Shown: positions 51,870 to 61,492 of the stretch, one piece after another | Layout: each line of letters starts with the position of its first letter | How positions within the stretch are numbered: position 1 is the first letter of the stretch | Source of the DNA: Oricola sp. | GTDB taxonomy: Bacteria > Pseudomonadota > Alphaproteobacteria > Rhizobiales > Rhizobiaceae | Assembly (NCBI RefSeq): GCF_022763245.1 | Contig: NZ_JALEGV010000032.1 | Location: 248,001-312,000, forward strand | Direction: 5' to 3' | DNA length: 64,000 bases | Made by a program: the position numbers and the translations under genes | Notes under the pieces: model-generated | What the model saw: only the letters and a program-made list of their open reading frames with translations | Database searches by the model: none | What the model was told of the DNA's origin: nothing

Positions 51870-52379
51870 GTGCAATTCTGGAGGCGGAAGCCGAAACGGA
51901 GCCCCTCCCTGTATCTCGCGAACGTCGATGTCACTTCGGCCTCCGGTCTGAAGAAACTGGTTTCGGACTCCCCGCAGCTGTTCGATCCGGTCGATGACAA
52001 GTTGGTCGAGAGGGTCTTGCTCGATTTGGTTGCGCTGCCCTCCCTGGCGACGCGCTCTCCGTCCGACGGAACGGATTTGGCCCTGGACATCACCGTGGCC
52101 GATTACGACCGGGGAGCCTTCCTATTGTACGACGCCGTACCTGTAGCCTGGAGGCCCGAAATCGTGATGACCGCTCGCGTTTATTCGGCGCAGGCCAATG
52201 AGACGCTCGTCGTCTGCGCGGTGAAGCAGAAATACCCTTGGAATTCCTGGTTTCGAAAGATCGCAAACTGGCGAACCTATGTGAATGCGGGCTGGCGGCT
52301 AAACGCCGACGAGATGGAGTACCTGACAAGACTCACCTGCGTGCGGCTTCTGGCCAAGGTCCGAAACAAACTCGGTTGA
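51870..52379 (+). CDS. Hypothetical protein, 169 residues
   Basis: Not recognised. The frame begins with GTG at 51870 after GGAGAG and reads MQFWRRKPKRSPSLYLANVDVTSASGLKKL, with no signal peptide or membrane segment. It has a mixed composition with a tryptophan-rich central part (VKQKYPWNSWFRKIANWRTYVNAGW). Codon use is less GC-biased than in neighbouring genes. It lies directly after the truncated FAD oxidoreductase copy, in what may be an acquired patch, and is convergent with a DMT carrier. Confidence 0.6.
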   Translation: MQFWRRKPKRSPSLYLANVDVTSASGLKKLVSDSPQLFDPVDDKLVERVLLDLVALPSLATRSPSDGTDLALDITVADYDRGAFLLYDAVPVAWRPEIVMTARVYSAQANETLVVCAVKQKYPWNSWFRKIANWRTYVNAGWRLNADEMEYLTRLTCVRLLAKVRNKLG

Positions 52380-52401
52380 ACCCCTCGCGCTGACGCTGCC
52401 G

Positions 52402-53322
52402 TCACCCCTGGCGGCGCCGTTCCTTCATCGCCAGCCTTTCGCGATGCAGCGTGTAGATGCCGGATGCCATGATGATGGCGGCCCCGACGAGGGTCCAGAC
52501 GTCGGGCAATTGCGAGAAGATCAGCCAGCTCAGCCCGCTCGACCAGACGATCATCGAATATTGCAGCGGCGCAAGCGTCGCGGCCTGGGCGAGTTCGAGC
52601 GCCCGGATGATCAGCAACTCGCCGGCACCGGCGGCGGCGGCGAGGAGCAGGATCAGCAGCACTTGCTGAAGGCTCGTCGGCGTCTGCCAGACCAGGATCA
52701 TCGGCACGGTGAGGAGCGCGGTGCTGCTGATCGCCGTGTAGGTGATCGTCGTGGCCGTCCGGTCCAGCGGGCTCAGCACGCGCGACAGGATCTGGCGGGT
52801 GGCGAAGAGCGAGGCAGCGACAACGACCACGAAGATCGCGGGATGCAGCAGGCCGAGCCCCGGCCGGATCACGATCAGCGTTCCGATGAACCCGACCGTG
52901 ACGGCGGTCCAGCGGCGGATGCCCACCGTCTCGCGCAGCACGACGGCCGCGAGGATGGTGACCGCGAAAGGCGCGATGAAGCTGACCGCGACGGCGTCGG
53001 CGAGGGGAACGTAGCCAAGCGCGAAGACGAAGGCGGATGCCGAGCCTGCCGCGGCGAAGCCGCGCAGCACCTGCAGGCCGGGACGCTTGGTCTTCAGAAC
53101 CGAGGGTCCGCGCGACGCCAGCAACCAGACGCCGGCGCTCAGCAGGCCGAGCTGGCGGAACCAGGCAATCTGGAACGGAGCGAAATCCTGGGTCAGAAAT
53201 TTCGCCGTCGCATCCGTCAGCGAAAAGAACATGAAGCCGAGGATCATCAGCGTGATCCCGAGACCGGTTCGGCGCGAAACGGGCGGCTCGACTGAGGCGA
53301 TGGGGGCGTTAGGGTAGGGCAT
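52402..53322 (-). CDS. DMT-superfamily (EamA) transporter
   Basis: A 306-residue protein with ten hydrophobic segments and two EamA repeats. GITLMILGFMFFSLTDATAKFLTQDFAPFQIAWFRQLG at the start and ALGYVPLADAVAVSFIAPFAVTILAAVVLRETVGIRRW at the end of repeat one are typical, with MIVWSSGLSWLIFSQLPDVWTLVGAAIIMASG in repeat two. It resembles the S-adenosylmethionine/riboflavin-type EamA group but the substrate cannot be inferred. It is distinct from the carrier at 13496. Confidence 0.88.
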   Translation of the reverse strand: MPYPNAPIASVEPPVSRRTGLGITLMILGFMFFSLTDATAKFLTQDFAPFQIAWFRQLGLLSAGVWLLASRGPSVLKTKRPGLQVLRGFAAAGSASAFVFALGYVPLADAVAVSFIAPFAVTILAAVVLRETVGIRRWTAVTVGFIGTLIVIRPGLGLLHPAIFVVVVAASLFATRQILSRVLSPLDRTATTITYTAISSTALLTVPMILVWQTPTSLQQVLLILLLAAAAGAGELLIIRALELAQAATLAPLQYSMIVWSSGLSWLIFSQLPDVWTLVGAAIIMASGIYTLHRERLAMKERRRQG

Positions 53323-53404
53323 TCGCCCCCGCCTTACGCCTTCACGAAGGAGAAATCCATCGGCCGGACGCGATTGCCGATACGGTTAGCCACGCCGAGG
53401 CAGG

Positions 53405-55819
53405 TTACACAGTGTCGTCGAGCGCATAGCCCTTCTCGCGGAAGAGCCTGAGGCAGGCGTCGACGACCTCGGCGTCGAGCCCGTCTCCGCGGTCCTCCTC
53501 GATGATGCCGAGTGCCGTGTCGATGCCGAGCGAAGGGCGATAGGGCCTGTGCGCGCTGACCGAGTCCACTACGTCGGCGACCGCCAGGATGCGCGCCTCC
53601 AGGCAGATGGCGTCGCCCGCGATGCCTTGCGGGTAACCCTTTCCGTTCATGCGCTCGTGATGCTGCAGCACCATGTCGGCGACGGGCCAGGGGAAGTCGA
53701 TGTCCTTGATGATGTCGTATCCGGCCTGGGCATGGCCCTTGATGATCTCGAATTCCGGATCGCTCAGCTTGCCGGGCCGGTTGAGGATTTCAGCGGGGAC
53801 CGAGATCTTGCCGATGTCGTGGATCATCGCGCCGAGGCGCAGGCCCTCGATGCGGTCCTCGTCGAGTTGCATCTCGTGGGCGATGGCGCAGGCGAGGTGG
53901 GCGACCCGGGCCTGGTGGCCGGCGGTGTAGGGGTCGCGCTTCTCGACCATGAACGCGACCGAGCGGATCGTGCCGAGCAGGGCTTCCTTGTAGCGGTCGA
54001 GGTTCTTCAGGCTTTCTTGCTGGAAATGGTTGCGCTGCTCGCGGATGCGCAGGGTGAGGATGCCGAAGGCAAGGTCGTCGGCCAGTTCCTTCAGCAGGTC
54101 GATCTCGCCTTCGTCGAAGGAATGGGTGTCGACGGCGCAGATGTTCAGGACGCCGAAGGCCTCGCCGCGATCGTCCTTCAGCGGCAGAGCCATGCAGGAG
54201 GAATAGCCATACTGGATGGCGTGCCTGCGGCAGATCGGGTTCTGGAACTGCTCGGGCAGGTTCTCGGCGATCTGCATCGTGCCGGAGCGGATCGCCCGGC
54301 TCGCGACGCTCTGGCCGCACTCATTATCGGCCCAGCTCAGTTCGGGCAGCTTGACGGTCTCCGACTCACGTCCAGCGCTGGCGGCCTGGCGAACGGTCTT
54401 GTCGTCGTCATGCTCCATGAAGCCGATCCAGGCCAGCCGGTAGCCGCCCTGATCGACGACGGTGCGGCACATGTTGTCGAGCAGTTCCTGTTCCTGCGTC
54501 GCGTGAACCAGCGTGATGTTGCAGGCGCTGAGCGTTCGCAGGGCGCGGTTGCTCCGGCTCAGCTTCTCCTCGAACAGCTTGCGCCGGGTGATGTCGCGCG
54601 AAATGCCCAGCGCGTAGGCGTGGTCGTCCATCTTGACGAAGCGCAGGCTGATCTCGACCGGGAATTCGGTGCCGTCCTTGCGCCGGTGCGTGCGCTCCAG
54701 CACGATCGCGTCCTTTCGGGCGATCTGCGCTTCCGTCATGCCGACGTCGAACTTGGAGAATTCCGGATCGATGTCGCCAACCGACATGGTCAGGATTTCC
54801 TCGCGGCTGTATCCGAGGTCCCGGCACCCTTTCTCGTTCATGTCGAGGATCCGCAGCGTGTCGATGTCGATCACCTCGACGGCGTCGTTGGAATGATCGA
54901 GCAGGGCGCGGAAGAGGCGCAGCTCGCGTTCCTTTTCCACCCGTTCCGAGATGTCGCGCATGATGCCGACCGCATGCCAGCTTCCGCCCAGCCGCATCGC
55001 GGAGACGGACAGCTCGAGGGGAACCTCGTCGCCGTCCTTTCGCAGCCCCATGACCTCGCGCACGGTCCCGACGACCGCGCCGCCGCCATGTTCGGAAAAG
55101 CGTGGCCAGGCGGCCTGGGCGGCGGCCTGATAGCGGTCGGGCGCGAGAAACAGGTGCACGTCCTGGCCGATGGCTTCGTGGGCGCGGTAGCCGAAGATGC
55201 GGGTCGCCGCGTCGTTCCAGAAGACGATCCGGCCTATGTCGTCGAGCAGCAGGACGGCGTCCTGGGCCGCGGTGCTGATCGCCCGGAACAATTCCTCGCT
55301 CTCGCGCCTTCGCATCTCGGCCTGCTTCATCTCGCGCAGGTCGTGATGCGTCTGGACATAAGCAACGATTCTGTCGGCGTCGTCGGTGACCGGGGTGATG
55401 GTCACGAAGGCCGGAAAGGCGCCGCCATCGGCGGTCGGCATCATCATTTCGTCGCGGACCGTGCCGCGGACGCGGATCCACGCTTCGAACCCGGAGGCAT
55501 CCGACGGCATGCCGGGCAGAGGCGGCGGACCGAGGCGCGCGATCGGCTGGCCGATCAGGTCTTCCGCGGCGATCCCGGTGTGTCGGCAAAAGGCGTCGTT
55601 GACGTAGGTCGTGCGCAGGTCGGTGTCGAGGATCAGCACGGCCTCGCTCATCTGGGCGAGGACCTGGGCAAGCAGGTGGTGGTCCATCGGGCCGGAACCG
55701 GCCGCCCTGGATTGGCCGGTGTCGGGCAGGCGGCGAGTTTGCGACGGCGTGAGAGACAAATGCATTTCAGACGACCGGTCTGCCGTGTCGATCGCCGGGA
55801 TTACTTTCGCCTCAACCAC
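53405..55819 (-). CDS. PAS-PAS-PAS-GAF-HD-GYP cyclic-di-GMP phosphodiesterase
   Basis: An 804-residue soluble signalling protein. Three PAS domains (about residues 45-165, 175-290 and 295-415), a GAF domain (about 430-590) and an HD-GYP domain follow. The HD pair is at 667-668 (MIHDIGKISVPAEIL), with HHERMNGKGYPQG carrying GYP intact, so hydrolysis of cyclic di-GMP is predicted. The GTG at 55819 has an upstream GAGG ribosome site; a downstream ATG at 55765 has none. Transcribed alone, divergent from nothing visible. Confidence 0.93.
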   Translation of the reverse strand: MVEAKVIPAIDTADRSSEMHLSLTPSQTRRLPDTGQSRAAGSGPMDHHLLAQVLAQMSEAVLILDTDLRTTYVNDAFCRHTGIAAEDLIGQPIARLGPPPLPGMPSDASGFEAWIRVRGTVRDEMMMPTADGGAFPAFVTITPVTDDADRIVAYVQTHHDLREMKQAEMRRRESEELFRAISTAAQDAVLLLDDIGRIVFWNDAATRIFGYRAHEAIGQDVHLFLAPDRYQAAAQAAWPRFSEHGGGAVVGTVREVMGLRKDGDEVPLELSVSAMRLGGSWHAVGIMRDISERVEKERELRLFRALLDHSNDAVEVIDIDTLRILDMNEKGCRDLGYSREEILTMSVGDIDPEFSKFDVGMTEAQIARKDAIVLERTHRRKDGTEFPVEISLRFVKMDDHAYALGISRDITRRKLFEEKLSRSNRALRTLSACNITLVHATQEQELLDNMCRTVVDQGGYRLAWIGFMEHDDDKTVRQAASAGRESETVKLPELSWADNECGQSVASRAIRSGTMQIAENLPEQFQNPICRRHAIQYGYSSCMALPLKDDRGEAFGVLNICAVDTHSFDEGEIDLLKELADDLAFGILTLRIREQRNHFQQESLKNLDRYKEALLGTIRSVAFMVEKRDPYTAGHQARVAHLACAIAHEMQLDEDRIEGLRLGAMIHDIGKISVPAEILNRPGKLSDPEFEIIKGHAQAGYDIIKDIDFPWPVADMVLQHHERMNGKGYPQGIAGDAICLEARILAVADVVDSVSAHRPYRPSLGIDTALGIIEEDRGDGLDAEVVDACLRLFREKGYALDDTV

Positions 55820-56010
55820 TTCAGACCTCGTTGAAATTGACTATTGGCCGCTTCAGGCCGGACGCATGTTGGGTTCGCACAGGTTAAGGTAGTGTAAGAA
55901 AACAATACCGTAAGTTGTGATGCCGTTACGTCGGCTGTCCGCTTGTGAAACGACTTCGCAGAGGCCGTCTGGCGGGAGGGGAAGGCGGCGCGAATTGGGG
56001 CCGTCAGGCC

Positions 56011-57429
56011 CTATTCGAACCCGTAGGGCACGGTGTCGCGCGCCTGTTCGTCCACTGTCAGCTTGTGCTTGAGCGGCGGGACCGCGCGCTGGTGGCAATT
56101 GTGGCGGTCGCAGATGCGGCACGATATGCCGATCGGCTCGAAGGCCTCGTCTCGGGCGATGTCGAGATCGTCGGCATAGACCAGTTCGCCGGCATGGCGC
56201 AGTTCGCAGCCAAGCGCCAGCGCATAGCGCTGCACCGGCTCGCGGAAACCGCCGCCCGGTTTCGACACGGTCGTCGCCAGGCACAAATAGCGAATCCCGT
56301 CAGGGGTTTCGGCCAGTTGCCTGATAATCCGGTTGGGTGTCTCGAAGGCGGAGTGGACGTTCCACAAGGGGCAGGCGGAACCGAAACGGGCGAATTGCAG
56401 CTTAGTGGCCGAGTGGCGCTTGGTGATGTTGCCGGCCTGGTCGACGCGGGCGAAGAAGAAGGGCACGCCCTTCAGGCCCGGCCGCTGAAGCGTGGACAGG
56501 CGATGGGCGACCTGTTCCAGCGACGCGCCGAAGCGTTCGGCCAGCAATTCCAGGTCGTGGCGCAGCCCGCGCGCGGCCTCCAGGAACCGGGCATAGGGCA
56601 GCACGGTCGCGCCGGCGAAGTAGTTGGCGAGCCCGATCCGGCAGATCGCCTCGGCATCGCGCGAACGGAAATCGGCCTTGCGCACGATCTCGTCGATGGC
56701 GTCGGAATGGGCGATCAGCGCGATCTGGTGGGCGATCTGGAAAGCGTGGGTGGCGTGCGAGGAGCGCGGATTGAGCGCCAGCACGCGGCTGTTTCGGTCG
56801 TAGCGGCGCAGCGCGCCCGGCCGGCCGGCGTCTCCGCCGATGACGACGCGCACCCCGTGCCGCGCGTCCACGTGATTGGCCAGCGCGCGGGCCCGGTCGG
56901 CCTGTCCGCCGTCGATCTGGGCGGCGAGGTCCTCGGCGGCGCGGTCCAGCCAGTCCACATAGTTGTCCATGTAGTGAAAGAAGTCGCGCACCTCCTCATA
57001 GGGGGTCGGCTCGGTCTGCGCGCCGGAGCGTTCCAGCGTGTCGTCGAGCTCGGCCAGCCGCTCGCCGGCGCGGCGCAGCGCCTGCTGCATCGACAGGAAG
57101 GCATGCGCCATGGAGGGCGCGTTCTGGACGACGAGCTTGAGATCCTGCGCCGGCGGCGGGTCGCCGGAAAAGAGCGGATCGGCCAGCGCCTCCGACAGGT
57201 CGGCCAGCAACCGGTCGTCCTCGTTGCCGGAGAGGTCCTTGATGTCGACGGCGAACGTGTCGGCCAGCGCCAGCAGCACGGGCGCGGTGATGTGGCGCTG
57301 ATTGTTCTCCATCTGGTTCAGATAGGAGGTGGAAATGCCGAGCTGGGCGGCAAAGGCCTGCTGGGTGAGGCCGTGGCCGGTGCGGATGGAGCGGATCTTG
57401 CGTCCGGCGAAGACCTTGCGAGCGCGCAT
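56011..57429 (-). CDS. ScfR/PccR-type short-chain acyl-CoA regulator
   Basis: A 472-residue regulator. The XRE helix-turn-helix spans residues 8-62 (GLTQQAFAAQLGISTSYLNQMENNQR), and the long C-terminal part is the short-chain fatty acyl-CoA regulator domain with a cysteine/histidine-rich end (GISCRICDRHNCHQRAVPP). PccR of Rhodobacter, from the same family, activates propionyl-CoA carboxylase genes. Here it is divergent from bioY-pccB, 119 bases apart, which fits that role. Confidence 0.9.
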   Translation of the reverse strand: MRARKVFAGRKIRSIRTGHGLTQQAFAAQLGISTSYLNQMENNQRHITAPVLLALADTFAVDIKDLSGNEDDRLLADLSEALADPLFSGDPPPAQDLKLVVQNAPSMAHAFLSMQQALRRAGERLAELDDTLERSGAQTEPTPYEEVRDFFHYMDNYVDWLDRAAEDLAAQIDGGQADRARALANHVDARHGVRVVIGGDAGRPGALRRYDRNSRVLALNPRSSHATHAFQIAHQIALIAHSDAIDEIVRKADFRSRDAEAICRIGLANYFAGATVLPYARFLEAARGLRHDLELLAERFGASLEQVAHRLSTLQRPGLKGVPFFFARVDQAGNITKRHSATKLQFARFGSACPLWNVHSAFETPNRIIRQLAETPDGIRYLCLATTVSKPGGGFREPVQRYALALGCELRHAGELVYADDLDIARDEAFEPIGISCRICDRHNCHQRAVPPLKHKLTVDEQARDTVPYGFE

Positions 57430-57430
57430 G

Positions 57431-57452
57431 TTTGCAATTTCGCTATTTGCTA
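57431..57452. promoter_or_regulatory. Repeated TTTGC sites between ScfR and bioY-pccB
   Basis: TTTGCAA (57431-57437) and TTTGCTA (57446-57452) are direct repeats 15 bases apart, immediately before the regulator start and in the promoter gap of bioY. ScfR-type regulators are reported to recognise TTTGCAAA-like repeats, so this is a reasonable operator. The spacing differs from the reported sites as I remember them. Confidence 0.5.
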
Positions 57453-57548
57453 TTAGAATTTTTACTAAATCCGCTTTGTCGCCATTTCAACCCTGTTGTG
57501 CTACGGCGGAACCGGATATCCAGACCGCACAGGCAACAGGAGGACTCC

Positions 57549-58127
57549 ATGACCCTTCATCAGGCGATGACGATCGGGCAGGAACGCACGGTTCTGCACC
57601 AGTTCGCGATCGCGCTCGTCGGCTCGGTGCTGCTGACGATCTCGGCGAAGATCGCGATCCCGTTCTACCCCGTTCCGCTGACCATGCAGACCTTCGTGGT
57701 CCTGGGTCTCGGTCTCGCGCTCGGGCCGCGTCTCGGCGTGGCGGCCGTCGCGCTCTACCTGCTGCAGGGCATCGCCGGCCTGCCGGTCTTTTCCGGCACG
57801 CCTGAAAAGGGCATCGGCATCGCCTACATGACCGGCCCGACGGGCGGTTATCTCGCCGGTTACCTGCTCGCCGCCTTCGTCACCGGCCATCTGGCCGAGC
57901 GGGGGTGGGACCGCAGCGTCATCACCGCCTTCTTCGCCGCGCTCGCCGGCACGGTCGCCGATTATGTGCCGGGCCTGTTGTGGCTCGGAACGCTGGTCGG
58001 CTGGGACAAGCCGGTGCTCGCCTGGGGCCTGACGCCGTTCCTCTTCGGCGACCTCGCCAAGGCCGGCCTTGCCGCCGCGGTCTTTCCCGCCGTCTGGATG
58101 TGGCTCAAGAAGCGCGGGATCGCCTGA
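57549..58127 (+). CDS. bioY: Biotin transporter BioY
   Basis: A 192-residue membrane protein with about six hydrophobic segments. [45 protein letters not shown] and [27 protein letters not shown] are the BioY family signature. It imports biotin, alone or with an ECF module that is not found here. A strong AGGAGG ribosome site precedes the ATG at 57549. The stop overlaps the pccB start by one base (TGATG), coupling biotin uptake to a biotin-dependent enzyme. Confidence 0.95.
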   Translation: MTLHQAMTIGQERTVLHQFAIALVGSVLLTISAKIAIPFYPVPLTMQTFVVLGLGLALGPRLGVAAVALYLLQGIAGLPVFSGTPEKGIGIAYMTGPTGGYLAGYLLAAFVTGHLAERGWDRSVITAFFAALAGTVADYVPGLLWLGTLVGWDKPVLAWGLTPFLFGDLAKAGLAAAVFPAVWMWLKKRGIA

Positions 58128-59659
58128 TGCAGGAAATTCTGGAACAACTGGAAGACCGTCGCGCCGAGGCGCGTCTCGGGGGCGGGCAGAAGCGCATCGA
58201 CGCGCAGCACGCCAAGGGCAAGCTGACCGCTCGCGAGCGGCTGGAAGTGCTGCTCGACGAGGGCTCGTTCGAGGAATACGACACCTACAAGACGCATCGC
58301 TGCACCGATTTCGGCATGCAGGCCAACCAGCCGCCGGGCGACGGCGTCGTCACCGGCTGGGGCACGATCAACGGCCGTCCGGTCTATGTCTTCAGCCAAG
58401 ATTTCACCGTCTTCGGCGGGTCGCTGTCGGAAACGCACGCTGAGAAGATCTGCAAGGTGATGGACCTCGCCATGCAGAACGGCGTGCCGATCATCGGCCT
58501 GAACGATTCCGGCGGTGCGCGCATCCAGGAGGGCGTCGCCTCGCTCGGCGGCTATGCCGAGGTGTTCTGGCGCAACGCCCAGGCGTCCGGCGTCATCCCG
58601 CAGATTTCCGTCATCATGGGCCCGTGCGCGGGCGGCGCGGTCTATTCGCCGGCCATGACCGACTTCATCTTCATGGTGAAGGACACGTCCTACATGTTCG
58701 TCACCGGCCCGGACGTGGTGAAGACGGTCACCAACGAGATCGTCACGGCCGAGGAGCTGGGCGGCGCGTCCACCCATTCGCGCAAGTCGTCGGTCGCCGA
58801 CGGAGCCTTTGAGAACGACGTCGAGGCGCTTCTGGAAGTGCGCCGCATGTTCGACTTCCTGCCGGCCTCCAACCGCGAGACGCCGCCGCTGATCCCGACG
58901 GCCGATCCGGGCGACCGGATCGAGATGAGCCTCGACACGCTGGTGCCGGACAATGCCAACAAGCCCTACGACATGCACGAGGTCGTCACCAAGGTCGCCG
59001 ACGAGGGCGCCTTCTTCGAGATCCAGAAGGATCACGCAGGCAACATTTTGTGCGGCTTCATCCGGTTGAACGGTTCGACCGTCGGCGTCGTCGCCAACCA
59101 GCCGATGGTGCTGGCCGGCTGCCTCGACATCGACGCATCCAAGAAGGCCGGCCGGTTCGTGCGCTTCTGCGACGCCTTCAACATCCCGATCCTCACCTTC
59201 GTCGACGTGCCGGGCTTCCTGCCGGGCGTGGCGCAGGAATATGGCGGCATCATCAAGCATGGCGCAAAGCTGCTCTTCGCCTATGCCCAGGCGACGGTGC
59301 CGAAAGTCACCGTCATCACCCGCAAGGCCTATGGCGGCGCCTATGACGTCATGGCCTCGAAACACATCCGCGCCGACGTCAACTATGCCTGGCCGACCGC
59401 GCAGATCGCCGTGATGGGCGCCAAGGGCGCGACCGAGATCCTCTACCGCTCCGAACTGGGCGACCCGGAGAAGATCGCCGCGCGCACCAAGGAATACGAG
59501 GACCGCTTCGCCAACCCCTTCGTCGCCGCCCAGCGCGGGTTCATCGACGAGGTGATCATGCCCCATTCGACACGCCGCCGCGTGGCCAAGGCGTTCGAAC
59601 TGCTGAAAGGCAAGCAGGCCCCGGCACCGACCAAGAAGCACGACAACATTCCGTTGTGA
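58127..59659 (+). CDS. pccB: Propionyl-CoA carboxylase beta subunit PccB
   Basis: A 510-residue carboxyltransferase subunit. [52 protein letters not shown] is the family start. The oxyanion loops [22 protein letters not shown] and [15 protein letters not shown], and [38 protein letters not shown], are intact. It transfers CO2 from biotin to propionyl-CoA to make methylmalonyl-CoA. The start overlaps the end of bioY. It is followed after several genes by pccA. Confidence 0.97.
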   Translation: MQEILEQLEDRRAEARLGGGQKRIDAQHAKGKLTARERLEVLLDEGSFEEYDTYKTHRCTDFGMQANQPPGDGVVTGWGTINGRPVYVFSQDFTVFGGSLSETHAEKICKVMDLAMQNGVPIIGLNDSGGARIQEGVASLGGYAEVFWRNAQASGVIPQISVIMGPCAGGAVYSPAMTDFIFMVKDTSYMFVTGPDVVKTVTNEIVTAEELGGASTHSRKSSVADGAFENDVEALLEVRRMFDFLPASNRETPPLIPTADPGDRIEMSLDTLVPDNANKPYDMHEVVTKVADEGAFFEIQKDHAGNILCGFIRLNGSTVGVVANQPMVLAGCLDIDASKKAGRFVRFCDAFNIPILTFVDVPGFLPGVAQEYGGIIKHGAKLLFAYAQATVPKVTVITRKAYGGAYDVMASKHIRADVNYAWPTAQIAVMGAKGATEILYRSELGDPEKIAARTKEYEDRFANPFVAAQRGFIDEVIMPHSTRRRVAKAFELLKGKQAPAPTKKHDNIPL

Positions 59660-59667
59660 GCGAAGGT

Positions 59668-59922
59668 ATGAAGCCGCTGGACAATACCAACAAGGTTCTC
59701 ACGGAGGTCGAGGCATTGGCTGCAATGCACCTCTTCCTGAAAGTCCAATGGGAACGTTGGCCGGATATGCCAGTTGTGCAGGTGCTGTCGGATATGGGGA
59801 CGTATGTCTGGAAAGACGGAAGCACAAACGACCTGGCTGCCGCGCATGACTGGCGCGAATGCGTAGAGCATGTCTTGAAGACAGGCGCGGAGCAAGTGCT
59901 GACGAGCGGCGGGAAGGTCTGA
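59668..59922 (+). CDS. Hypothetical protein, 84 residues, between pccB and kptA
   Basis: Not recognised. The frame reads MKPLDNTNKVLTEVEALAAMHLFLKVQWERWPDMPVVQVLSDMGTYVWKDGSTND and ends one base before the kptA start. A GTG at 59656 overlapping the pccB stop would add four residues. The protein is small, soluble and tryptophan-rich. Its tight spacing to both neighbours suggests it is translated from the pcc transcript. Confidence 0.65.
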   Translation: MKPLDNTNKVLTEVEALAAMHLFLKVQWERWPDMPVVQVLSDMGTYVWKDGSTNDLAAAHDWRECVEHVLKTGAEQVLTSGGKV

Positions 59923-59923
59923 C

Positions 59924-60487
59924 GTGCCCCTCACCGAAACCTCCAAATTCCTCTCCTATGTCCTCCGGCACGCGCCGGAGAGCATTGGCGTGGCCATGGA
60001 CAGCGAGGGCTGGGTTTCGGTCGACGAACTGATCGAGAAGGCGAGGGCGGCCGGCAAGCGGATCGATCCCGATCTTCTCAGGCAGGTCGTCGAGACCAAC
60101 GACAAGAAGCGCTTCACCCTTTCCGAAGACGGAGCGAGCATCCGTGCCGCGCAGGGCCATTCGATCGAGGTCGACACGGTCGGAGAGCCGGTGGAGCCGC
60201 CGGCGATCCTCTTCCACGGCACGGCGACGCGGTTCCTGCAATCGATCCTGAAGCAGGGGCTGAAGCCGATGGGCCGGCGTCATGTCCATCTTTCCGGCGA
60301 CACGGAGACGGCGAGACGCGTCGGCATGCGCTATGGCGTGCCGGTGATCCTGCGGGTCGAGGCGGGCGCGATGCATGCCGAAGGCCAGCCTTTCTGGCAG
60401 GCCGACAACGGCGTCTGGCTGACCGGCGCCGTTGCGCCGCGCTACCTTGATCGCGAAGTTGTGTCTGGCGGCGAGGGGCAGCAATGA
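59924..60487 (+). CDS. kptA: RNA 2'-phosphotransferase (Tpt1/KptA family)
   Basis: A 187-residue protein of the Tpt1/KptA family, which moves a 2'-phosphate from RNA to NAD. SKFLSYVLRHAPESIGVAMDSEGWVSVDELIEKA is the family start with the catalytic Arg-His, and ILFHGTATRFLQSILKQGLKPMGRRHVHLSGD holds the NAD-binding region. GTG at 59924 follows GGGAAGG. Its role in bacteria without tRNA splicing is unclear. It sits between pccB and pccA. Confidence 0.92.
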   Translation: MPLTETSKFLSYVLRHAPESIGVAMDSEGWVSVDELIEKARAAGKRIDPDLLRQVVETNDKKRFTLSEDGASIRAAQGHSIEVDTVGEPVEPPAILFHGTATRFLQSILKQGLKPMGRRHVHLSGDTETARRVGMRYGVPVILRVEAGAMHAEGQPFWQADNGVWLTGAVAPRYLDREVVSGGEGQQ

Positions 60488-60580
60488 CGCCGCGATCTTT
60501 TTTCCACGCCGGGGCGGGCCATATTGTTGGTGCGATTTTCTTCGCATCCACAATCCCTTTTCCAAAGAGAGTCATGGTCC

Positions 60581-61492
60581 ATGAGCGATAAGTTCGATCC
60601 CGCCAACAATTTCCCCGCCGGCTACGTTCCGCCCCAGGTCTGGACCTGGGACGCGCAGAATGGCGGCGCCTTCGCCTCCACGAACCGTCCGACCGCCGGC
60701 GCGCAGTCCGAAAAGGAACTGCCGGTCGGCAAGCATCCGCTGCAGCTCTACTCACAGGGCACGCCCAACGGCGTGAAGGTCACCGTCATGCTGGAGGAAC
60801 TGCTCGCGGCCGGCCATTCGGAGGCCGAATACGACGCCTGGCTGATCAGCATCGGCAAGGGCGACCAGTTCGGCTCCGGCTTCGTCTCGGTCAACCCGAA
60901 TTCCAAGATCCCGGCCATGATGGACCACGCGCCGAAGGGCGGCGGCGATCCGGTCCGGCTGTTCGAATCCGGCTCGATCCTTCTCTACCTTGCCGAGAAG
61001 TTCGGCGCCTTCCTGCCGACGGATGTGCGCGGCCGCGCCGAGGCGATGAACTGGCTGTTCTGGCAGATGGGGTCCGCGCCCTATCTCGGCGGCGGTCTCG
61101 GGCATTTCTACGCCTATGCGCCGGTGAAGATCAAATACGCCATCGACCGCTATGCCATGGAGGTGAAGCGCCAGATGGACGTCCTGAACCGCCACCTTGC
61201 CGACAACGAGTACATGGCCGGTGCCGAATACTCGATCGCCGACATCGCCATTTGGCCCTGGTACGGACGCCTGGCGGCCAAGCAGGCCTATGACGACGCC
61301 GGCGATTTCCTGTCGGTCGACGAGTACCAGCACGTCCAGCGCTGGACGAAGCAGATCGCCGACCGGCCCGCGGCCAAGCGCGGCACCATGGTCAACCGCA
61401 CGGCCGGCAAGCCTGAAAGCCAGCTGTGGGAACGCCACGACGCCTCCGACTTCGAGATGAAAACGCAGGACAAGATCGGAGACGCCGCCTGA
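60581..61492 (+). CDS. yghU: Glutathione-dependent disulfide-bond oxidoreductase YghU
   Basis: A 303-residue glutathione transferase-like protein. YVPPQVWTWDAQNGGAFASTNRPTAGAQSEKELPVGKHPLQLYSQGTPNGVKVTVMLEEL is the distinctive YghU/Nu-class start with the glutathione contact region, and the C-terminal helical domain (NRHLADNEYMAGAEYSIADIAIWPWYGRL) is complete. It reduces disulfides with glutathione. ATG at 60581 was chosen because the upstream codons lack family sequence. It overlaps the next gene by one base. Confidence 0.93.
   Translation: MSDKFDPANNFPAGYVPPQVWTWDAQNGGAFASTNRPTAGAQSEKELPVGKHPLQLYSQGTPNGVKVTVMLEELLAAGHSEAEYDAWLISIGKGDQFGSGFVSVNPNSKIPAMMDHAPKGGGDPVRLFESGSILLYLAEKFGAFLPTDVRGRAEAMNWLFWQMGSAPYLGGGLGHFYAYAPVKIKYAIDRYAMEVKRQMDVLNRHLADNEYMAGAEYSIADIAIWPWYGRLAAKQAYDDAGDFLSVDEYQHVQRWTKQIADRPAAKRGTMVNRTAGKPESQLWERHDASDFEMKTQDKIGDAA

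Noticed and set aside
53549-55834. A 761-codon open frame on the plus strand.
   Set aside because: It lies wholly opposite the PAS-GAF-HD-GYP gene, which has intact motifs in its own frame.
57962-59641. A 559-codon open frame on the minus strand.
   Set aside because: It is opposite pccB, whose family match is complete in the other strand.
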